DNA of 64,000 nt from Maritalea sp049801075 (GCF_049801075.1 NZ_JBNAGG010000001.1:1240001-1304000), one strand, 5' to 3'. Counted from the first letter of the stretch, positions 32,287 through 42,561 are shown. Translations and numbers: made by a program. Notes: generated by a model not told the origin, from the letters alone.

Positions 32287-35200
32287 ATGCCAAACCGCCG
32301 GTTCCCTACGCCAAAACACCCAAGCTACCAACCCAGCCACGCTCAATCGAATGAGTGGGATGCCCTTAAGGGCGAGTTGGAAGGTTTGCTGGATCAGGTG
32401 CATGGGCAAATCGCAGAATATGAGCATCATCACCAAAACGATACCCGGCAGGACTATCTCGAACCCGTGCGCCGCTATGGCACTGATGATGGTGCGCAAC
32501 ATTTCATGCATCAGGATACTGGTCATCAAGACCCACGTCGGCAAGACGCGCTGCGCCATGTGCAATCTGCTGTCGCGCGGATGGGCCGCAAGCAAAACAT
32601 AACCCGCAGCACCATGCGTCATGATGATAGCGAACCTGTTGGCTCGCGCCTTGACCGTGCAGTTGCGCAAATTCGGGCGCGTCAGGGCCAAATTCGCCCC
32701 GCAGCGCCGCGGCAGGACAATCGCCCCGCGCCTACGCCTGCCCCTGCGCCCATGCAGCAGCAACAGCATATGCCACAAGATCCGCCAGCCTATGCGCGCG
32801 AGATTATGCAGGCGATGGAAGGGCTACACCGCAGCGTGCGCGATCTGGCAAACCAAAACTTGAAAAATGATCCGCAGCAATTCAGCGCAAATTTTGCACA
32901 GATCGAAAAGCGCATCAGTGCGCTGGGCGATCTTATGGATCGTCATAGCGACCCAGCCCTCGCTGATATGGGACAGCAGCTTGATCAGTTGATGAAGTCA
33001 ACTGAACGGCTTGCGGAAATTCAAATTAAGCAGTTGGCGCAATTCGAAGAGTTTCGCGAAACCAACCAGCCCCCTGCGATTAATCTCGATGGCTTGGAGA
33101 ATGGTATTCACAATTTATATGAGCGCCTGGACACGTTAGAGCGCACAGCGGCTGCTCCATCAAAAGAGCTGGACACGATTGCCCGCTCAGTTGCAGGCAT
33201 CGCCAGCGCGGTTGGCCATTTGCAAGAAGAATCCATGGGGCAAAAGCTACCTGAGATTTATGCGCAGTTGCAGGAAATTGGCGACCGCATCTCGGTTTTG
33301 GATGACAAGCATTCTACACGCGTGACCGATCATATTCGCCGCGAAATGCAAGGTGTTCGCTCGGATGTCACTGGTGCGTTCGAACCGCGCTTCGATTCAA
33401 TTGAAGCGCGCCTTGAAGGGCTACAGGAAAATCTAGCGCAAGCTCCAATGGAGCCTGCACAGCCTGACTTGAGTGAATTGCACGCCATCGAACAACGTTT
33501 GAACGATGCGATTTCGAGTTTGGATGCGGTGCGCGATGCGCCCGCACAGATGCATTCAGCGCAAGACAATGAAGATGTGTTGGGCGCGCTAAACGCAATG
33601 GAAGATCGGCTAAATGCTGCCATTGACGCCATTGATCAAACACAGCACACCCCCAATGCACCAACCGATAATTTCTTCCAGAGCTTAAAAGGCATGGAAG
33701 ACCGAATTGTTGACGCTATTCAGGCTTTGCGCAGCGCGACAGAGCAGCCTCATACTGCTGAAGCACCTTCAATTGACCTGGATGGGCTTCGCGCCATTGA
33801 GGTGCGCTTGGCGGAGCAACTTGACGCGCTTGATAGCCGTTTACATGCTGCGTCCGCGCAGGCCGCGCCGCAAGCCATGGCACCTTTGCCGATGGCAGAG
33901 CCGACACCTGCCCCAGATCGCGATGATCATTTCGCAGCATGGGATGCAGCAGCCGAAGTCGAAGCGCCAGAGATGCCTCGGACGCCTGAAGCAGCTCCTC
34001 AAGATGAGTACGAACAGGCATCACCATCTTTTGAGCAAGCCATTGGTGCGGACGAACCAGCAGAAGACAACCAATCTTTTGGACTTGGCCTCGCCGAGTT
34101 GGGTGGAGAAGAGAGCAGTGATGCTCAGTTCTCACAGGAACAAGAAACAGAGGCTGAACCTTCATTTGGCTATGGCCAACACGAAGAAGTGCCGCCTTTG
34201 GCAGAACCTTCGCCAATGGAAGCAACCAGCTTAGACGAGGCAACGGCGCCAGAAGCTGAAGAAATGCATGAAGACGTGCCTCAGCCGCGCTCCTCGTTCG
34301 ACAGCGCACCGTCTGACTTCAATGATGGTCCTCGTTCACTTAGCGATTTCGACGATGCCCCCGCGCCGTTGGCCCAGACAATGGCTGATGCGCCTGCGCC
34401 GTCTGCTGATGATTTCTCAGACCGCGAGCTGCGCGCCAATGAAGGGCAAGGGCAGAACGACACTGTGAATCATGCGCGGCAAAGCTTTATCGCCGCTGCC
34501 CGCAGCGCTGCCGTGGCCAAGAATGACACGCCTGAGCAAACCACCAGCTTGTTGGGCCGCGCTTTCGCCCGCATCAAGGCGGGCAAGGACGAAAAGGCCG
34601 AAGTTGAAACGCCCGCCCCCACACATGTGGATAGCGCAGCGAAGTCTGACCGGCTGAGCGCAGGCGAAAACCATTTGCATGCCGCCAGCGCTGATATGGA
34701 AGACGATGCGGCTGAAATGGAAGTGGCGGCTGAACAGCGCCGCAAGCGGTTCATGATGCCTTTTGGCAGCAAACAAAAAGACGAGACACCGGAAGCACCG
34801 GCTGCGGAAGAGATTGAACGCCCAAAGAGTGCATTTGACGATGAGCACAGCATTGCGCTTGATGGCCAACCAGATTATCGCGATGCCGAAGATGATGAGT
34901 TGGACGAAGATGAAGGCAAAGAAAGCTTCTTGAGCCGTAACCGTCAACCGATCTTGTTGGGTGCATCAATCTTGGCGATTATCGCCATGACCGCAAACCT
35001 GATCAATCAGAACACCAATTCGAGCGGCAACCAAGCTAGTGGTGGTGCACCTGCTATCACTGAACCAGCTGAAGCTGAAATGTCGTCACTTAGCGATGCG
35101 GCGATGCCGCGCCAAATCGATATGGCGCAATCCTCCGCTGTTGAGGTAGGCGAATTGGCTGCGCTGACAGACCAGAATAATTTGGCCAATCAAAATGTTG

Positions 35201-36135
35201 GCCTTGTTGCACCACAACAGCAGGCTGTGGATCAGCAATTGACCACCGCCTCTATTTCGCCAGAGCCAACAAAGGCAGCGCTTGAAGCGCTTGTGCCAGA
35301 AGTTGGCCCTGAAGGGCTGCGAATGGCTGCAGCGGCAGGCGACGTACGCGCGCAATTCGAAATGGGTGCCATTTTGATGGAAGGTCAAGCCGTTCCGAAA
35401 GATTCACAAGCTGCGAGCAAGTGGTTTGAACATGCTGCAGCGGCAGGCTATGCCCCAGCGCAATATCGATTGGCAGCCGCTTTCGAGCATGGCATTGGCG
35501 TGCCACAGAATATTGAGCAGGCAAAAGAATGGTATAAGCGCGCGGCCGAGAACGGCAATCGGATGGCGATGCACAATCTCGCAGCGCTTTATGCGTCTGC
35601 TGATGAAAGCCAGCAAGATTTCAGCAAAGCTGGCGTTTGGTTCCAGCGCGCGGCGGACCAAGGCGTGGTTGATAGCCAGTTCAATCTGGGCATGTTGTTT
35701 GCACGCGGTCTTGGCGTCGAGCAAGATTTGAACCAGTCTTACTTCTGGTTCGCACTTGCCGCGATGCAGGGCGACCAAGACGCAAAAGGCGCACGCGATG
35801 ATGTGGCGCGCTCTATCGATCCTGCACAAATGCAAATTTTGAAAGAGCAATTGGCCAATTGGCAACCCGAAGAAGTTGCGCTCGGTTCAAACTATGCGCC
35901 GATCGGCACTTGGGACCCTGAATTTGATCCTGGCCCATCCATCGACAAGAAAGAAGTTGTGTTGGGTGTGCAATCTGCTCTGATGAAGCTTGGCTTCTCT
36001 GTTGGTCAACCTGATGGCGTGATGGGACCAAAAACAGAAGATGCTATTCGCGGCTTTGAACGTGCGCTTGGCATGAATGAAAGTGGCACCATCAATCCTC
36101 GTTTGATGGCGATTTTGAGCAGCCAACCGATATAA
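32287..36135 (+). CDS. PodJ-like polarity protein (coiled coil, Sel1 repeats, peptidoglycan-binding domain)
   Basis: A 1282-residue protein. The cytoplasmic part (1-885) is Gln/His/Pro-rich at the start, then long coiled-coil repeats (ALNAMEDRLNAAI-type, about 220-540) and a very acidic Pro/Ala-rich stretch (540-880). One membrane segment lies at about 888-910. The periplasmic part has Sel1-type repeats (about 1010-1175) and a C-terminal peptidoglycan-binding domain (about 1222-1280). This is the domain order of PodJ/PodJL, which organises the cell pole in Caulobacter and rhizobia. GGA six bases before the ATG supports the start. Confidence 0.85.
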   Translation: MPNRRFPTPKHPSYQPSHAQSNEWDALKGELEGLLDQVHGQIAEYEHHHQNDTRQDYLEPVRRYGTDDGAQHFMHQDTGHQDPRRQDALRHVQSAVARMGRKQNITRSTMRHDDSEPVGSRLDRAVAQIRARQGQIRPAAPRQDNRPAPTPAPAPMQQQQHMPQDPPAYAREIMQAMEGLHRSVRDLANQNLKNDPQQFSANFAQIEKRISALGDLMDRHSDPALADMGQQLDQLMKSTERLAEIQIKQLAQFEEFRETNQPPAINLDGLENGIHNLYERLDTLERTAAAPSKELDTIARSVAGIASAVGHLQEESMGQKLPEIYAQLQEIGDRISVLDDKHSTRVTDHIRREMQGVRSDVTGAFEPRFDSIEARLEGLQENLAQAPMEPAQPDLSELHAIEQRLNDAISSLDAVRDAPAQMHSAQDNEDVLGALNAMEDRLNAAIDAIDQTQHTPNAPTDNFFQSLKGMEDRIVDAIQALRSATEQPHTAEAPSIDLDGLRAIEVRLAEQLDALDSRLHAASAQAAPQAMAPLPMAEPTPAPDRDDHFAAWDAAAEVEAPEMPRTPEAAPQDEYEQASPSFEQAIGADEPAEDNQSFGLGLAELGGEESSDAQFSQEQETEAEPSFGYGQHEEVPPLAEPSPMEATSLDEATAPEAEEMHEDVPQPRSSFDSAPSDFNDGPRSLSDFDDAPAPLAQTMADAPAPSADDFSDRELRANEGQGQNDTVNHARQSFIAAARSAAVAKNDTPEQTTSLLGRAFARIKAGKDEKAEVETPAPTHVDSAAKSDRLSAGENHLHAASADMEDDAAEMEVAAEQRRKRFMMPFGSKQKDETPEAPAAEEIERPKSAFDDEHSIALDGQPDYRDAEDDELDEDEGKESFLSRNRQPILLGASILAIIAMTANLINQNTNSSGNQASGGAPAITEPAEAEMSSLSDAAMPRQIDMAQSSAVEVGELAALTDQNNLANQNVGLVAPQQQAVDQQLTTASISPEPTKAALEALVPEVGPEGLRMAAAAGDVRAQFEMGAILMEGQAVPKDSQAASKWFEHAAAAGYAPAQYRLAAAFEHGIGVPQNIEQAKEWYKRAAENGNRMAMHNLAALYASADESQQDFSKAGVWFQRAADQGVVDSQFNLGMLFARGLGVEQDLNQSYFWFALAAMQGDQDAKGARDDVARSIDPAQMQILKEQLANWQPEEVALGSNYAPIGTWDPEFDPGPSIDKKEVVLGVQSALMKLGFSVGQPDGVMGPKTEDAIRGFERALGMNESGTINPRLMAILSSQPI

Positions 36136-36277
36136 TTTTGCGCCAAAAGGCCATGGATTAGAAAATTCGAACCAAAACTTGGTTCTCACCGATTGACAGC
36201 CGGTTGTAGCGCGGCCTACACCGGGCGCACATCAAATCACCAATTGGGTGTGCATCGAATTTTAGGATCGCGGTCTC

Positions 36278-37213
36278 GTGCAGCTTTATTTGCCCATTGC
36301 TGAACTCTCGCTCAACCTGTTTATGCTGGTTGGTTTGGGGGGCGCTGTGGGCTTTTTATCTGGCCTATTTGGCGTAGGTGGCGGTTTTCTGCTCACCCCC
36401 ATGCTGATCTTTTCTGGCATCCCCGCACCAGTCGCCGTTGCTTCAGTTACCGGCCAAGTTGTTGCGGCGTCCACCTCGGGCGCCCTTTCTTATTGGCGGC
36501 GCGGCGGCATCGATTTGAAATTGGCTCTATTTCTGATCGTTTCTGGCGTCTGCGGTGCCTTCTTAGGCGTTTGGACATTTGGCCAATTGCGCGAAGCCGG
36601 CCAGCTCGACCTTGTGATTTCACTTGGCTATTTGATCTTTTTGGGCTCCATCGGCAGCCTGATGCTGGTGGAAGCCGTGCGGTCGATCATCAAACATCGG
36701 CAGCAAGGCAACGGCCCGCCAACCAAATTGCCCGGCAAACATAACTGGGTGCATGGGCTGCCCATGCGTGTTCGCTTTAAGCGCTCCAACCTTTATGTTT
36801 CGATCTTTCCTGTGATCCTGATTGGCGGCAGCATTGGCTTTTTGGGCTCTTTGCTTGGCATTGGCGGCGGCTTTATTCTTGTGCCTGCGCTGATTTATCT
36901 GCTGCGCGTGCCCGGCTCCATCGTTATCGGTACGTCGCTACTGCAAGTGTTGGCGATTATGGCGGCCACCACCATATTGCACGCTGTTAATTCACAGACA
37001 GTGGATATCGTTTTGGCCTTCACGCTGATGACTGGCTCTGTAATTGGCGCACAATTTGGCGTTTCCGCCGGCCAATATCTGCGTGGTGATCAGTTGCGGG
37101 CATTGCTGGCCATTATCGTTTTGGCGGTTGCGCTGCGCTTTGCATTGTCATTGTTGCTCACCCCAAGCGACCCATTCTCGGTTGCCGTGATGACCAGCGT
37201 GGGAGGTGGCTAA
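36278..37213 (+). CDS. Sulfite exporter TauE/SafE family transporter
   Basis: A 311-residue membrane protein with about eight hydrophobic segments and the twofold family signature: GLFGVGGGFLLTPMLIF near residue 30 and SLLGIGGGFILVPALIY near residue 195. The family exports sulfite or organosulfur anions. It starts with GTG; AGGA lies ten bases upstream. Its stop overlaps the next start (TAATG), so it is coupled to the TIGR02186 gene, a common pair in alphaproteobacteria. Confidence 0.9.
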   Translation: MQLYLPIAELSLNLFMLVGLGGAVGFLSGLFGVGGGFLLTPMLIFSGIPAPVAVASVTGQVVAASTSGALSYWRRGGIDLKLALFLIVSGVCGAFLGVWTFGQLREAGQLDLVISLGYLIFLGSIGSLMLVEAVRSIIKHRQQGNGPPTKLPGKHNWVHGLPMRVRFKRSNLYVSIFPVILIGGSIGFLGSLLGIGGGFILVPALIYLLRVPGSIVIGTSLLQVLAIMAATTILHAVNSQTVDIVLAFTLMTGSVIGAQFGVSAGQYLRGDQLRALLAIIVLAVALRFALSLLLTPSDPFSVAVMTSVGGG

Positions 37214-37971
37214 TGCGGTTGCTTCTTGCCCTTCTCACGCTTGCTGCAGTCACGATTGAAGCCTCCGCACAACGCTTGGTGATGTCGACATCTGAGCCCG
37301 TGGTGTCCATCAGCTCAAACTTTGCTGGTGACACGATCACCATTTTTGGCACCATCGAACCAGATGTTGGCGGCAGTGCTGAGCAAGTGACCAATAATTA
37401 TAATATTGTGATTTCCATCAAGGGGCCATCTGGCACATATGTGGCACGCAAAAAAACGCGGCAAGCAGGCATTTGGCTGAATGGCGAGCAAGAAGCATTT
37501 GAAGGCTTTCCGTCTTACTTCGCTTTGGTGTCCAGCGCGCCACTTGAAAAGATCGCTGATCCTGGCGTGCTAAGCGTCGCCGGATTGGCCTTTGACAGCG
37601 CCCCGCACATTCGCCCGGTGCGCCGCACGCAGAACACTGATCCATTCGCGCAAGAGCTTATTCGCCTGATGAAAAAGCGCGGGCTTTACTCGTTGGACGA
37701 GCATGGGGTGCAGTTCCTGTCGGACACATTTTTCTCGGCCCGCATCGCTTTGCCCGCCCATGTGCCCAACGGCACCTATTTGGCAAACACATATGTGTTT
37801 CAAGAAGGGCAGTTGATCGACAATGCCCCGCAGCGCTTCACGGTGCGTACGGTCGGATTTGAACGGTTTGTTGCGAACAGCGCGAAAGAATATTCTTTGC
37901 TTTATGGCGTGGTTTGCGTCATCCTAGCCATATTCACCGGTTGGTTGAGTGGGGTTGTATTTAGGAGATAA
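37213..37971 (+). CDS. TIGR02186 family exported membrane-anchored protein
   Basis: A 252-residue protein with a signal peptide (about 1-19), a periplasmic beta-rich domain and a C-terminal anchor (about 229-249). The family (TIGR02186) is found directly downstream of TauE/SafE permeases, as here, and probably assists them. The start overlaps the permease stop. It is followed one base later by the DUF3429 gene. Confidence 0.85.
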   Translation: MRLLLALLTLAAVTIEASAQRLVMSTSEPVVSISSNFAGDTITIFGTIEPDVGGSAEQVTNNYNIVISIKGPSGTYVARKKTRQAGIWLNGEQEAFEGFPSYFALVSSAPLEKIADPGVLSVAGLAFDSAPHIRPVRRTQNTDPFAQELIRLMKKRGLYSLDEHGVQFLSDTFFSARIALPAHVPNGTYLANTYVFQEGQLIDNAPQRFTVRTVGFERFVANSAKEYSLLYGVVCVILAIFTGWLSGVVFRR

Positions 37972-37972
37972 T

Positions 37973-38431
37973 ATGTCTCTTCCCATATTTTGGTCACGCA
38001 CTGTTTCGTTGGCTGCCTTGGCAGGCTGGGTGCCGTTCGCCATGGGCTTTCTCATCGTTATTTTTCCTGGGCTTTCGCCTGTTGATCCGGTTGTTTTTGA
38101 ACGAGCTTTGCTCGGCTATGGCGCGTTGATCCTGTCCTTCTTGGGCGGGGTGCGCTGGGGCATTCGTCTGCAAGGCGGCGCGGGCAGCGACCTCACCTAC
38201 ATTGTGGGTATTTTCGGCTCTGTGGCCGGGTTTATCACCCTCTTGCTGCCCCTCACCATCGGCTTGCTTATCCTCACAGTTGGCTTTGGCATTCATGGGC
38301 TTTGGGACGTTTGGTCCGGCATTCGTGGCCGGGTGCCACCCGCCTATGCACGGTTACGGCTGGTGATGACATGGCTTGTGTGCGTCACCTTGGTGTTGAT
38401 CCTGATCGCACGGTTGCTTGTCGGCCAATGA
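37973..38431 (+). CDS. DUF3429 family membrane protein
   Basis: A 152-residue protein with four or five hydrophobic segments, matching DUF3429, with ALLGYGALILSFLGGVRWG as the core. Function unknown. ATG 37973 has TTAGGAG upstream, so the GTG at 37949 is rejected. It ends in an ATGA overlap with the acetyltransferase gene, making a four-gene operon from 36278. Confidence 0.85.
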   Translation: MSLPIFWSRTVSLAALAGWVPFAMGFLIVIFPGLSPVDPVVFERALLGYGALILSFLGGVRWGIRLQGGAGSDLTYIVGIFGSVAGFITLLLPLTIGLLILTVGFGIHGLWDVWSGIRGRVPPAYARLRLVMTWLVCVTLVLILIARLLVGQ

Positions 38432-38871
38432 TGGGATGTGCCATTCGGCTGGCGACCATTCGCGATGCCATTGCCCTGCAGGATATTTACACCCATCTCA
38501 ACCCTGACGATCCTGTGGTGAGCCCTGCCCAATTTGAGCAAGACCTTTCAAAGCTGCTGGATGATCCAGATCGCCAAATCATCGTAGCTGAGATGGACGG
38601 TCTTATTGTTGCGAGCTGCACGCTATTTATTCTGCCCAACCTTACCCGCGGCAATCGCCCCATGGCGCTGATTGAAAATGTGGTCACCCACAAGCAATAT
38701 CGCCGCATGGGATTGGGCAAGCGCGTGCTGCATGATGCGTTTGAGCGGGCGGAGAAAGCGGGCTGTTATAAGGTGATGTTGCTTACGGGCAGCACAACGC
38801 AGGGTACGCTTGATTTTTATATTGAAGCGGGGCTGACGCAGGATAAAACTGGTTTTCAGAAACGGCTCTAG
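38428..38871 (+). CDS. GNAT-family N-acetyltransferase
   Basis: A 147-residue acetyltransferase with the acetyl-CoA loop QYRRMGLGKRVLHDAF (the RxxGxG region) and VVTHKQY before it. The substrate is unknown. ATG 38428 overlaps the DUF3429 stop, and a second ATG follows directly. Last gene of the plus-strand operon; it converges with pdeM, overlapping by four bases. Confidence 0.9.
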   Translation: MMGCAIRLATIRDAIALQDIYTHLNPDDPVVSPAQFEQDLSKLLDDPDRQIIVAEMDGLIVASCTLFILPNLTRGNRPMALIENVVTHKQYRRMGLGKRVLHDAFERAEKAGCYKVMLLTGSTTQGTLDFYIEAGLTQDKTGFQKRL

Positions 38872-39572
38872 CCTTTGACCAGATATTTCGCGCTCACGGG
38901 ATAAATCTGATCGCGGCCAATCGCGAAAATCCGCATCTCATCATTATTGATGACAGGTTTGAACGCAGGGTTCAGCACATTGAGATTGCCCGTGGAGACC
39001 CCATAAGACGGCATGATCAGCCGCGCTTCATCAAATACAAAGCATGGGCGTTTGGTGGAGCGCCCATTGATACGGATACGTGCGCCGGGATGCAGATGGC
39101 CTGCAATTTGCGGGGCGAACTTTGCATCTGGCTCATGCGATAAGGTCAGGCCATCCATAAACAATTCATCGCAACAATGGCCACCCAAATCATGGGCGCT
39201 TGGGTCGTGATTGCCGGCAATCCAAATCCAATCATAATGCGCCACAAAGCTGGTGACCAACTCACGGTCGTGCGGCAGCAAGGTGGTTGTGCCTTCATCA
39301 CGATGGAAACTATCGCCCAGCGAGAATACGCGACTTGCGCCTGTCTGGGTTAGGTCACGCTCTAGCTTTGCCAGCGTGGCCTTTGTGTCATAAGGTGGCA
39401 GAAACTGGCGAGATTTGGCAAAGGACGACATCTTCTCCAAATGCAAGTCCGCCACCAGCAGCGCATTTTGGCTCGGCCAATATAGCGCACCAGAGAGCAG
39501 CGGCACAAAATCTTGTCCGCCAAAGCTTAACATCACTGGCTCTTGTTTTTGCCGCACGGCAGCGCTGTTCAT
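38868..39572 (-). CDS. pdeM: Ligase-associated DNA damage response endonuclease PdeM
   Basis: A 234-residue metallophosphoesterase with LLVADLHLEK, SLGDSFHRDEG, IAGNHDPS and AGHLHPGARI as the metal-binding blocks. PdeM homologues belong to a DNA-repair gene set with a Lhr-like helicase, an exonuclease and an ATP-dependent ligase. Here it is the last gene of a three-gene run with ATGA overlaps. No ligase is in the window. Confidence 0.92.
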   Translation of the reverse strand: MNSAAVRQKQEPVMLSFGGQDFVPLLSGALYWPSQNALLVADLHLEKMSSFAKSRQFLPPYDTKATLAKLERDLTQTGASRVFSLGDSFHRDEGTTTLLPHDRELVTSFVAHYDWIWIAGNHDPSAHDLGGHCCDELFMDGLTLSHEPDAKFAPQIAGHLHPGARIRINGRSTKRPCFVFDEARLIMPSYGVSTGNLNVLNPAFKPVINNDEMRIFAIGRDQIYPVSAKYLVKG

Positions 39573-40021
39573 TTCAGCGCCATCCGATATTGCACCACGC
39601 GGTCCACTTCTTCGAAGCCCACTGCTTCGTGGGCGCGATGGCCATCAATATTTTTCAGTTCAGCATCAGATGCCAAATGCGGATAGTTTTTGGATTTCGC
39701 CCAAGCGATTGCCGCGTCGACCAATGCTTTGCCAACTCCCATGCCGCGTGCTATTTCACCCACGAACCAGCCTTCCATATAGGCCACTGGTCCGTCATAA
39801 CAGCCATCCGCATAGGTGCGTTCGCTGATCTCTAGGAACGCGCAGACATCGCCATCGACGACACCAACAAATACAATTTTGAGCGTCAGATGCTCGCCAG
39901 CCATAAAGGCTGCCGTTTCCTCTTTCGCCTCATCAAATGAGATGCGGAAAAGTTCGGCGCGCATGCGTGCCCAATGGTCTTCTTCTTCAGGTCGCATTTC
40001 GCGGATTTCAGCTTTGCTCAT
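39569..40021 (-). CDS. GNAT acetyltransferase, aminoglycoside 6'-N-acetyltransferase-like
   Basis: A 150-residue acetyltransferase resembling AAC(6')-like enzymes: IREMRPEEEDHWARMRAELF at the start, YMEGWFVGEIARGMGVGKALV as the acetyl-CoA site, and GFEEVDRVVQYRMAL at the end. Chromosomal members often do not give resistance, so the natural substrate is open. ATG 40021 overlaps the helicase stop (ATGA), and its own stop overlaps the pdeM start, so the three are co-translated. The 56-residue upstream extension lies inside the helicase gene and is rejected. Confidence 0.8.
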   Translation of the reverse strand: MSKAEIREMRPEEEDHWARMRAELFRISFDEAKEETAAFMAGEHLTLKIVFVGVVDGDVCAFLEISERTYADGCYDGPVAYMEGWFVGEIARGMGVGKALVDAAIAWAKSKNYPHLASDAELKNIDGHRAHEAVGFEEVDRVVQYRMALK

Positions 40022-42561
40022 TGTCCAGTTGCCTCGCGCATCAATTCTTCCGCCGCTTCCACCAACACGCTTTCGCGCCCTTCGCCAAAGATTGGCTCTT
40101 TGCCAATTTCCAGCATCACCGGCACCGCCAGCGGAGAGATTCGGTCTAGCTTTTGATGAATAATATGCCGTTTGATCCGCTTTAAACAATGGCCCAGCCG
40201 CTCAATATCCAGCAACCCGCGCGCGGCATCGCGCCGCGTGGCCTGCATCAATATATGGTCAGGCTCATGCTCATAGAGCACATTGTAAATCAGGTCAGAC
40301 GACATGGTCATTTGCCGCCCGGTCTTTTCCTTGCCCGGATGGCGGCGCTCAATCAGCCCTGAAATGATGGCGCAGTTGCGGAAGGTGCGGCGCATTAGGC
40401 TGGATTCATCCAGCCAATCTTCCAGATCATCGCCCAACATATCTTCGGAAAAAAGTTCATCCAAACTAAGGCGACCAGATTTGAATTGATGGCCAATGTC
40501 GGTAGCGCACCAAATGGCCAGCGCATATTCGGAGGCAACAAAGCCGAGCGGTTTGGCGCGGTCACGCTCCAACCGCCGCGTCAGCAACATGCCCAGAGTC
40601 TGGTGGGCCAGCCGCCCTTCAAAGGGATAGCAGACCATGAAATATTTATCGGCCTTAGGGAAGGTTTCCACCAACAGGCTTTCCTTGCCCGGCAGCAACG
40701 ACACATCGCGCTGCAAGCTCAGCCATTCGCGCACCTGATCGGGCAGCACTTTCCAGCTTGTGGGGTCCGCTAATGTCGCCCGAACTCGTTCGGCCAAATA
40801 GGTTGAGAGCGGAAATTTGCCGCCCATATAGGAGGGGATTTTCGGGTTGTTGTTATAAGAGCGCGACACATAGGCTTCATTGTCGCGAATGGCTTCGAAC
40901 GCCACCATTTCGCCGCCGAACAGAAAGGTATCGCCGGGCATCAATTGGCTGAGGAAATATTCCTCCATCTCGCCCAAAACGCGCCCGCCTCGGCCAATCG
41001 GGCCAGTGGTCGCGCCGCGCTTATGGGCTTTGGAGCGCACCAACCGCACTTTGAGCATCGGCTCTTCCACAATGGTGCCCACATTTAACCGATATTGCTG
41101 CGCCACTTTCGGGTGGGAAATGCGCCATGTGCCATCGGCGGTTTTGCGCAAGCGTGCGTAGCGTTCATATGCCTTGAGGGCATAGCCACCCGTGGCCACA
41201 AACTCGATCACCCGATCAAAAAGATCACGGCTAAGCTCGCGATAGGGCCATGCGCGCAAAGTTTCCTCATATTGCGCATCGGCAACCAGCGGATCACTAC
41301 ACGCCATGCCCAGAATATGCTGCGCCAATACGTCCAGGCCGCCGGGCTGTGGGTCTTCGCTGTCCTGCGCACCCTCCTCTGCGGCTTCCACGGCGGCTTC
41401 GCATTCCAGTACTTCAAAACGGTTGGCGGGCACCAGAATGGCGCGGGACGGTTCGTCCAAACGGTGGTTGGCGCGGCCAATGCGTTGCAACAAGCGCGAC
41501 GAGCCTTTGGGCGCGCCGATTTGCATCACCAAATCCACATCGCCCCAGTCGATGCCGAGATCGAGGGTGGAGGTACACACCACCGCCCGCAATTTCCCTG
41601 CCACCATCGCGGCTTCCACCTTGCGGCGCTGCTCGACATCCAGCGAGCCATGGTGCAGCGCGATGGGCAGCGAGTCTTCGTTCAGTTCCCAAAGGGATTG
41701 AAACAGCAATTCGGCTTGCGATCTTGTGTTCACGAACAAAAGGCTGGTGCCATTGTCTTTGATGATGTTCAGCAAATCCGGCACCGCATATTGCGCCGAA
41801 TGCCCTGCCCACGGTACGCGATCATCGCTGGCCAAAATCGACAATTGCGGTTTTGCTCCGCCATCATGGGTGACCATCGCCACCTCTCGTTGCGGGCACG
41901 GCGCGACAATCCAATCGCGTAACATTTCCGGGTGCGCCACGGTGGCCGATAGGGCTGACACTTTCAGGTCAGGGCAAAGCGTACCCAACCGCGCCAAACC
42001 GAGCGCCAGCAAATCGCCGCGTTTGGACAGGGCCAGCGCGTGCAATTCATCCAGCACAACCCGCTTTACAGTGCCGAACAATTTTGGCGCTTCTTGATGC
42101 GAGAGCATCAAGGCCAGTTGCTCTGGCGTGGTCATCAAAATATGCGGTGGATCAAAGCGCTGGCGTTGGCGGCGAGAGGACGGGGTGTCGCCTGTGCGAG
42201 TTTCCACCCGCGCCTCCAGCCCCATCTCTTCAATCGGGTTGATCAGGTTGCGCGCCACGTCGACGGCAAGAGCTTTGAGTGGCGAAATGTAAAGCGTATG
42301 CAGCCCTTCATGAGGCGTTTCGGCCAAATCGCAAATGCTGGGCAAAAAGCCGGACAGGGTTTTCCCCGCCCCGGTGGGCGCGATCAAAAGCGCTGATTTC
42401 CCGGCTCTGTCCGCTTCTAGCATATCAAGCTGGTGGGCGCGCGGCGCCCATTTTCGGCCTAAAAACCAGTCGCGCACAATGGGTGGCAGCCCCCAGCTTT
42501 GCGAAAACAAATCTGGAGTGGCCGCAAAAGAATCAGATTGATTTCTTGTTGTTTTCGCCAT
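40018..42561 (-). CDS. Ligase-associated DEXH-box helicase (Lhr-type)
   Basis: An 847-residue superfamily 2 helicase. Seen are the Walker A LIAPTGAGKTLSGFLP (near residue 61), DELHAL for motif II, SALSATVAHP for motif III, STLDLGIDWGDVDLV and QRIGRANHRLDEPSRAILV for motifs V and VI, then a winged-helix and Lhr-specific C-terminal region. It matches the helicase of the ligase-associated DNA damage response set. It heads the operon with the acetyltransferase and pdeM. Confidence 0.93.
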   Translation of the reverse strand: MAKTTRNQSDSFAATPDLFSQSWGLPPIVRDWFLGRKWAPRAHQLDMLEADRAGKSALLIAPTGAGKTLSGFLPSICDLAETPHEGLHTLYISPLKALAVDVARNLINPIEEMGLEARVETRTGDTPSSRRQRQRFDPPHILMTTPEQLALMLSHQEAPKLFGTVKRVVLDELHALALSKRGDLLALGLARLGTLCPDLKVSALSATVAHPEMLRDWIVAPCPQREVAMVTHDGGAKPQLSILASDDRVPWAGHSAQYAVPDLLNIIKDNGTSLLFVNTRSQAELLFQSLWELNEDSLPIALHHGSLDVEQRRKVEAAMVAGKLRAVVCTSTLDLGIDWGDVDLVMQIGAPKGSSRLLQRIGRANHRLDEPSRAILVPANRFEVLECEAAVEAAEEGAQDSEDPQPGGLDVLAQHILGMACSDPLVADAQYEETLRAWPYRELSRDLFDRVIEFVATGGYALKAYERYARLRKTADGTWRISHPKVAQQYRLNVGTIVEEPMLKVRLVRSKAHKRGATTGPIGRGGRVLGEMEEYFLSQLMPGDTFLFGGEMVAFEAIRDNEAYVSRSYNNNPKIPSYMGGKFPLSTYLAERVRATLADPTSWKVLPDQVREWLSLQRDVSLLPGKESLLVETFPKADKYFMVCYPFEGRLAHQTLGMLLTRRLERDRAKPLGFVASEYALAIWCATDIGHQFKSGRLSLDELFSEDMLGDDLEDWLDESSLMRRTFRNCAIISGLIERRHPGKEKTGRQMTMSSDLIYNVLYEHEPDHILMQATRRDAARGLLDIERLGHCLKRIKRHIIHQKLDRISPLAVPVMLEIGKEPIFGEGRESVLVEAAEELMREATGQ

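Noticed and set aside
32218..32778. Minus-strand frame of 186 residues at the start of the PodJ-like gene
   Set aside because: It overlaps the 5' part of a gene with coherent domain order and no ribosome-binding site or family feature was found.
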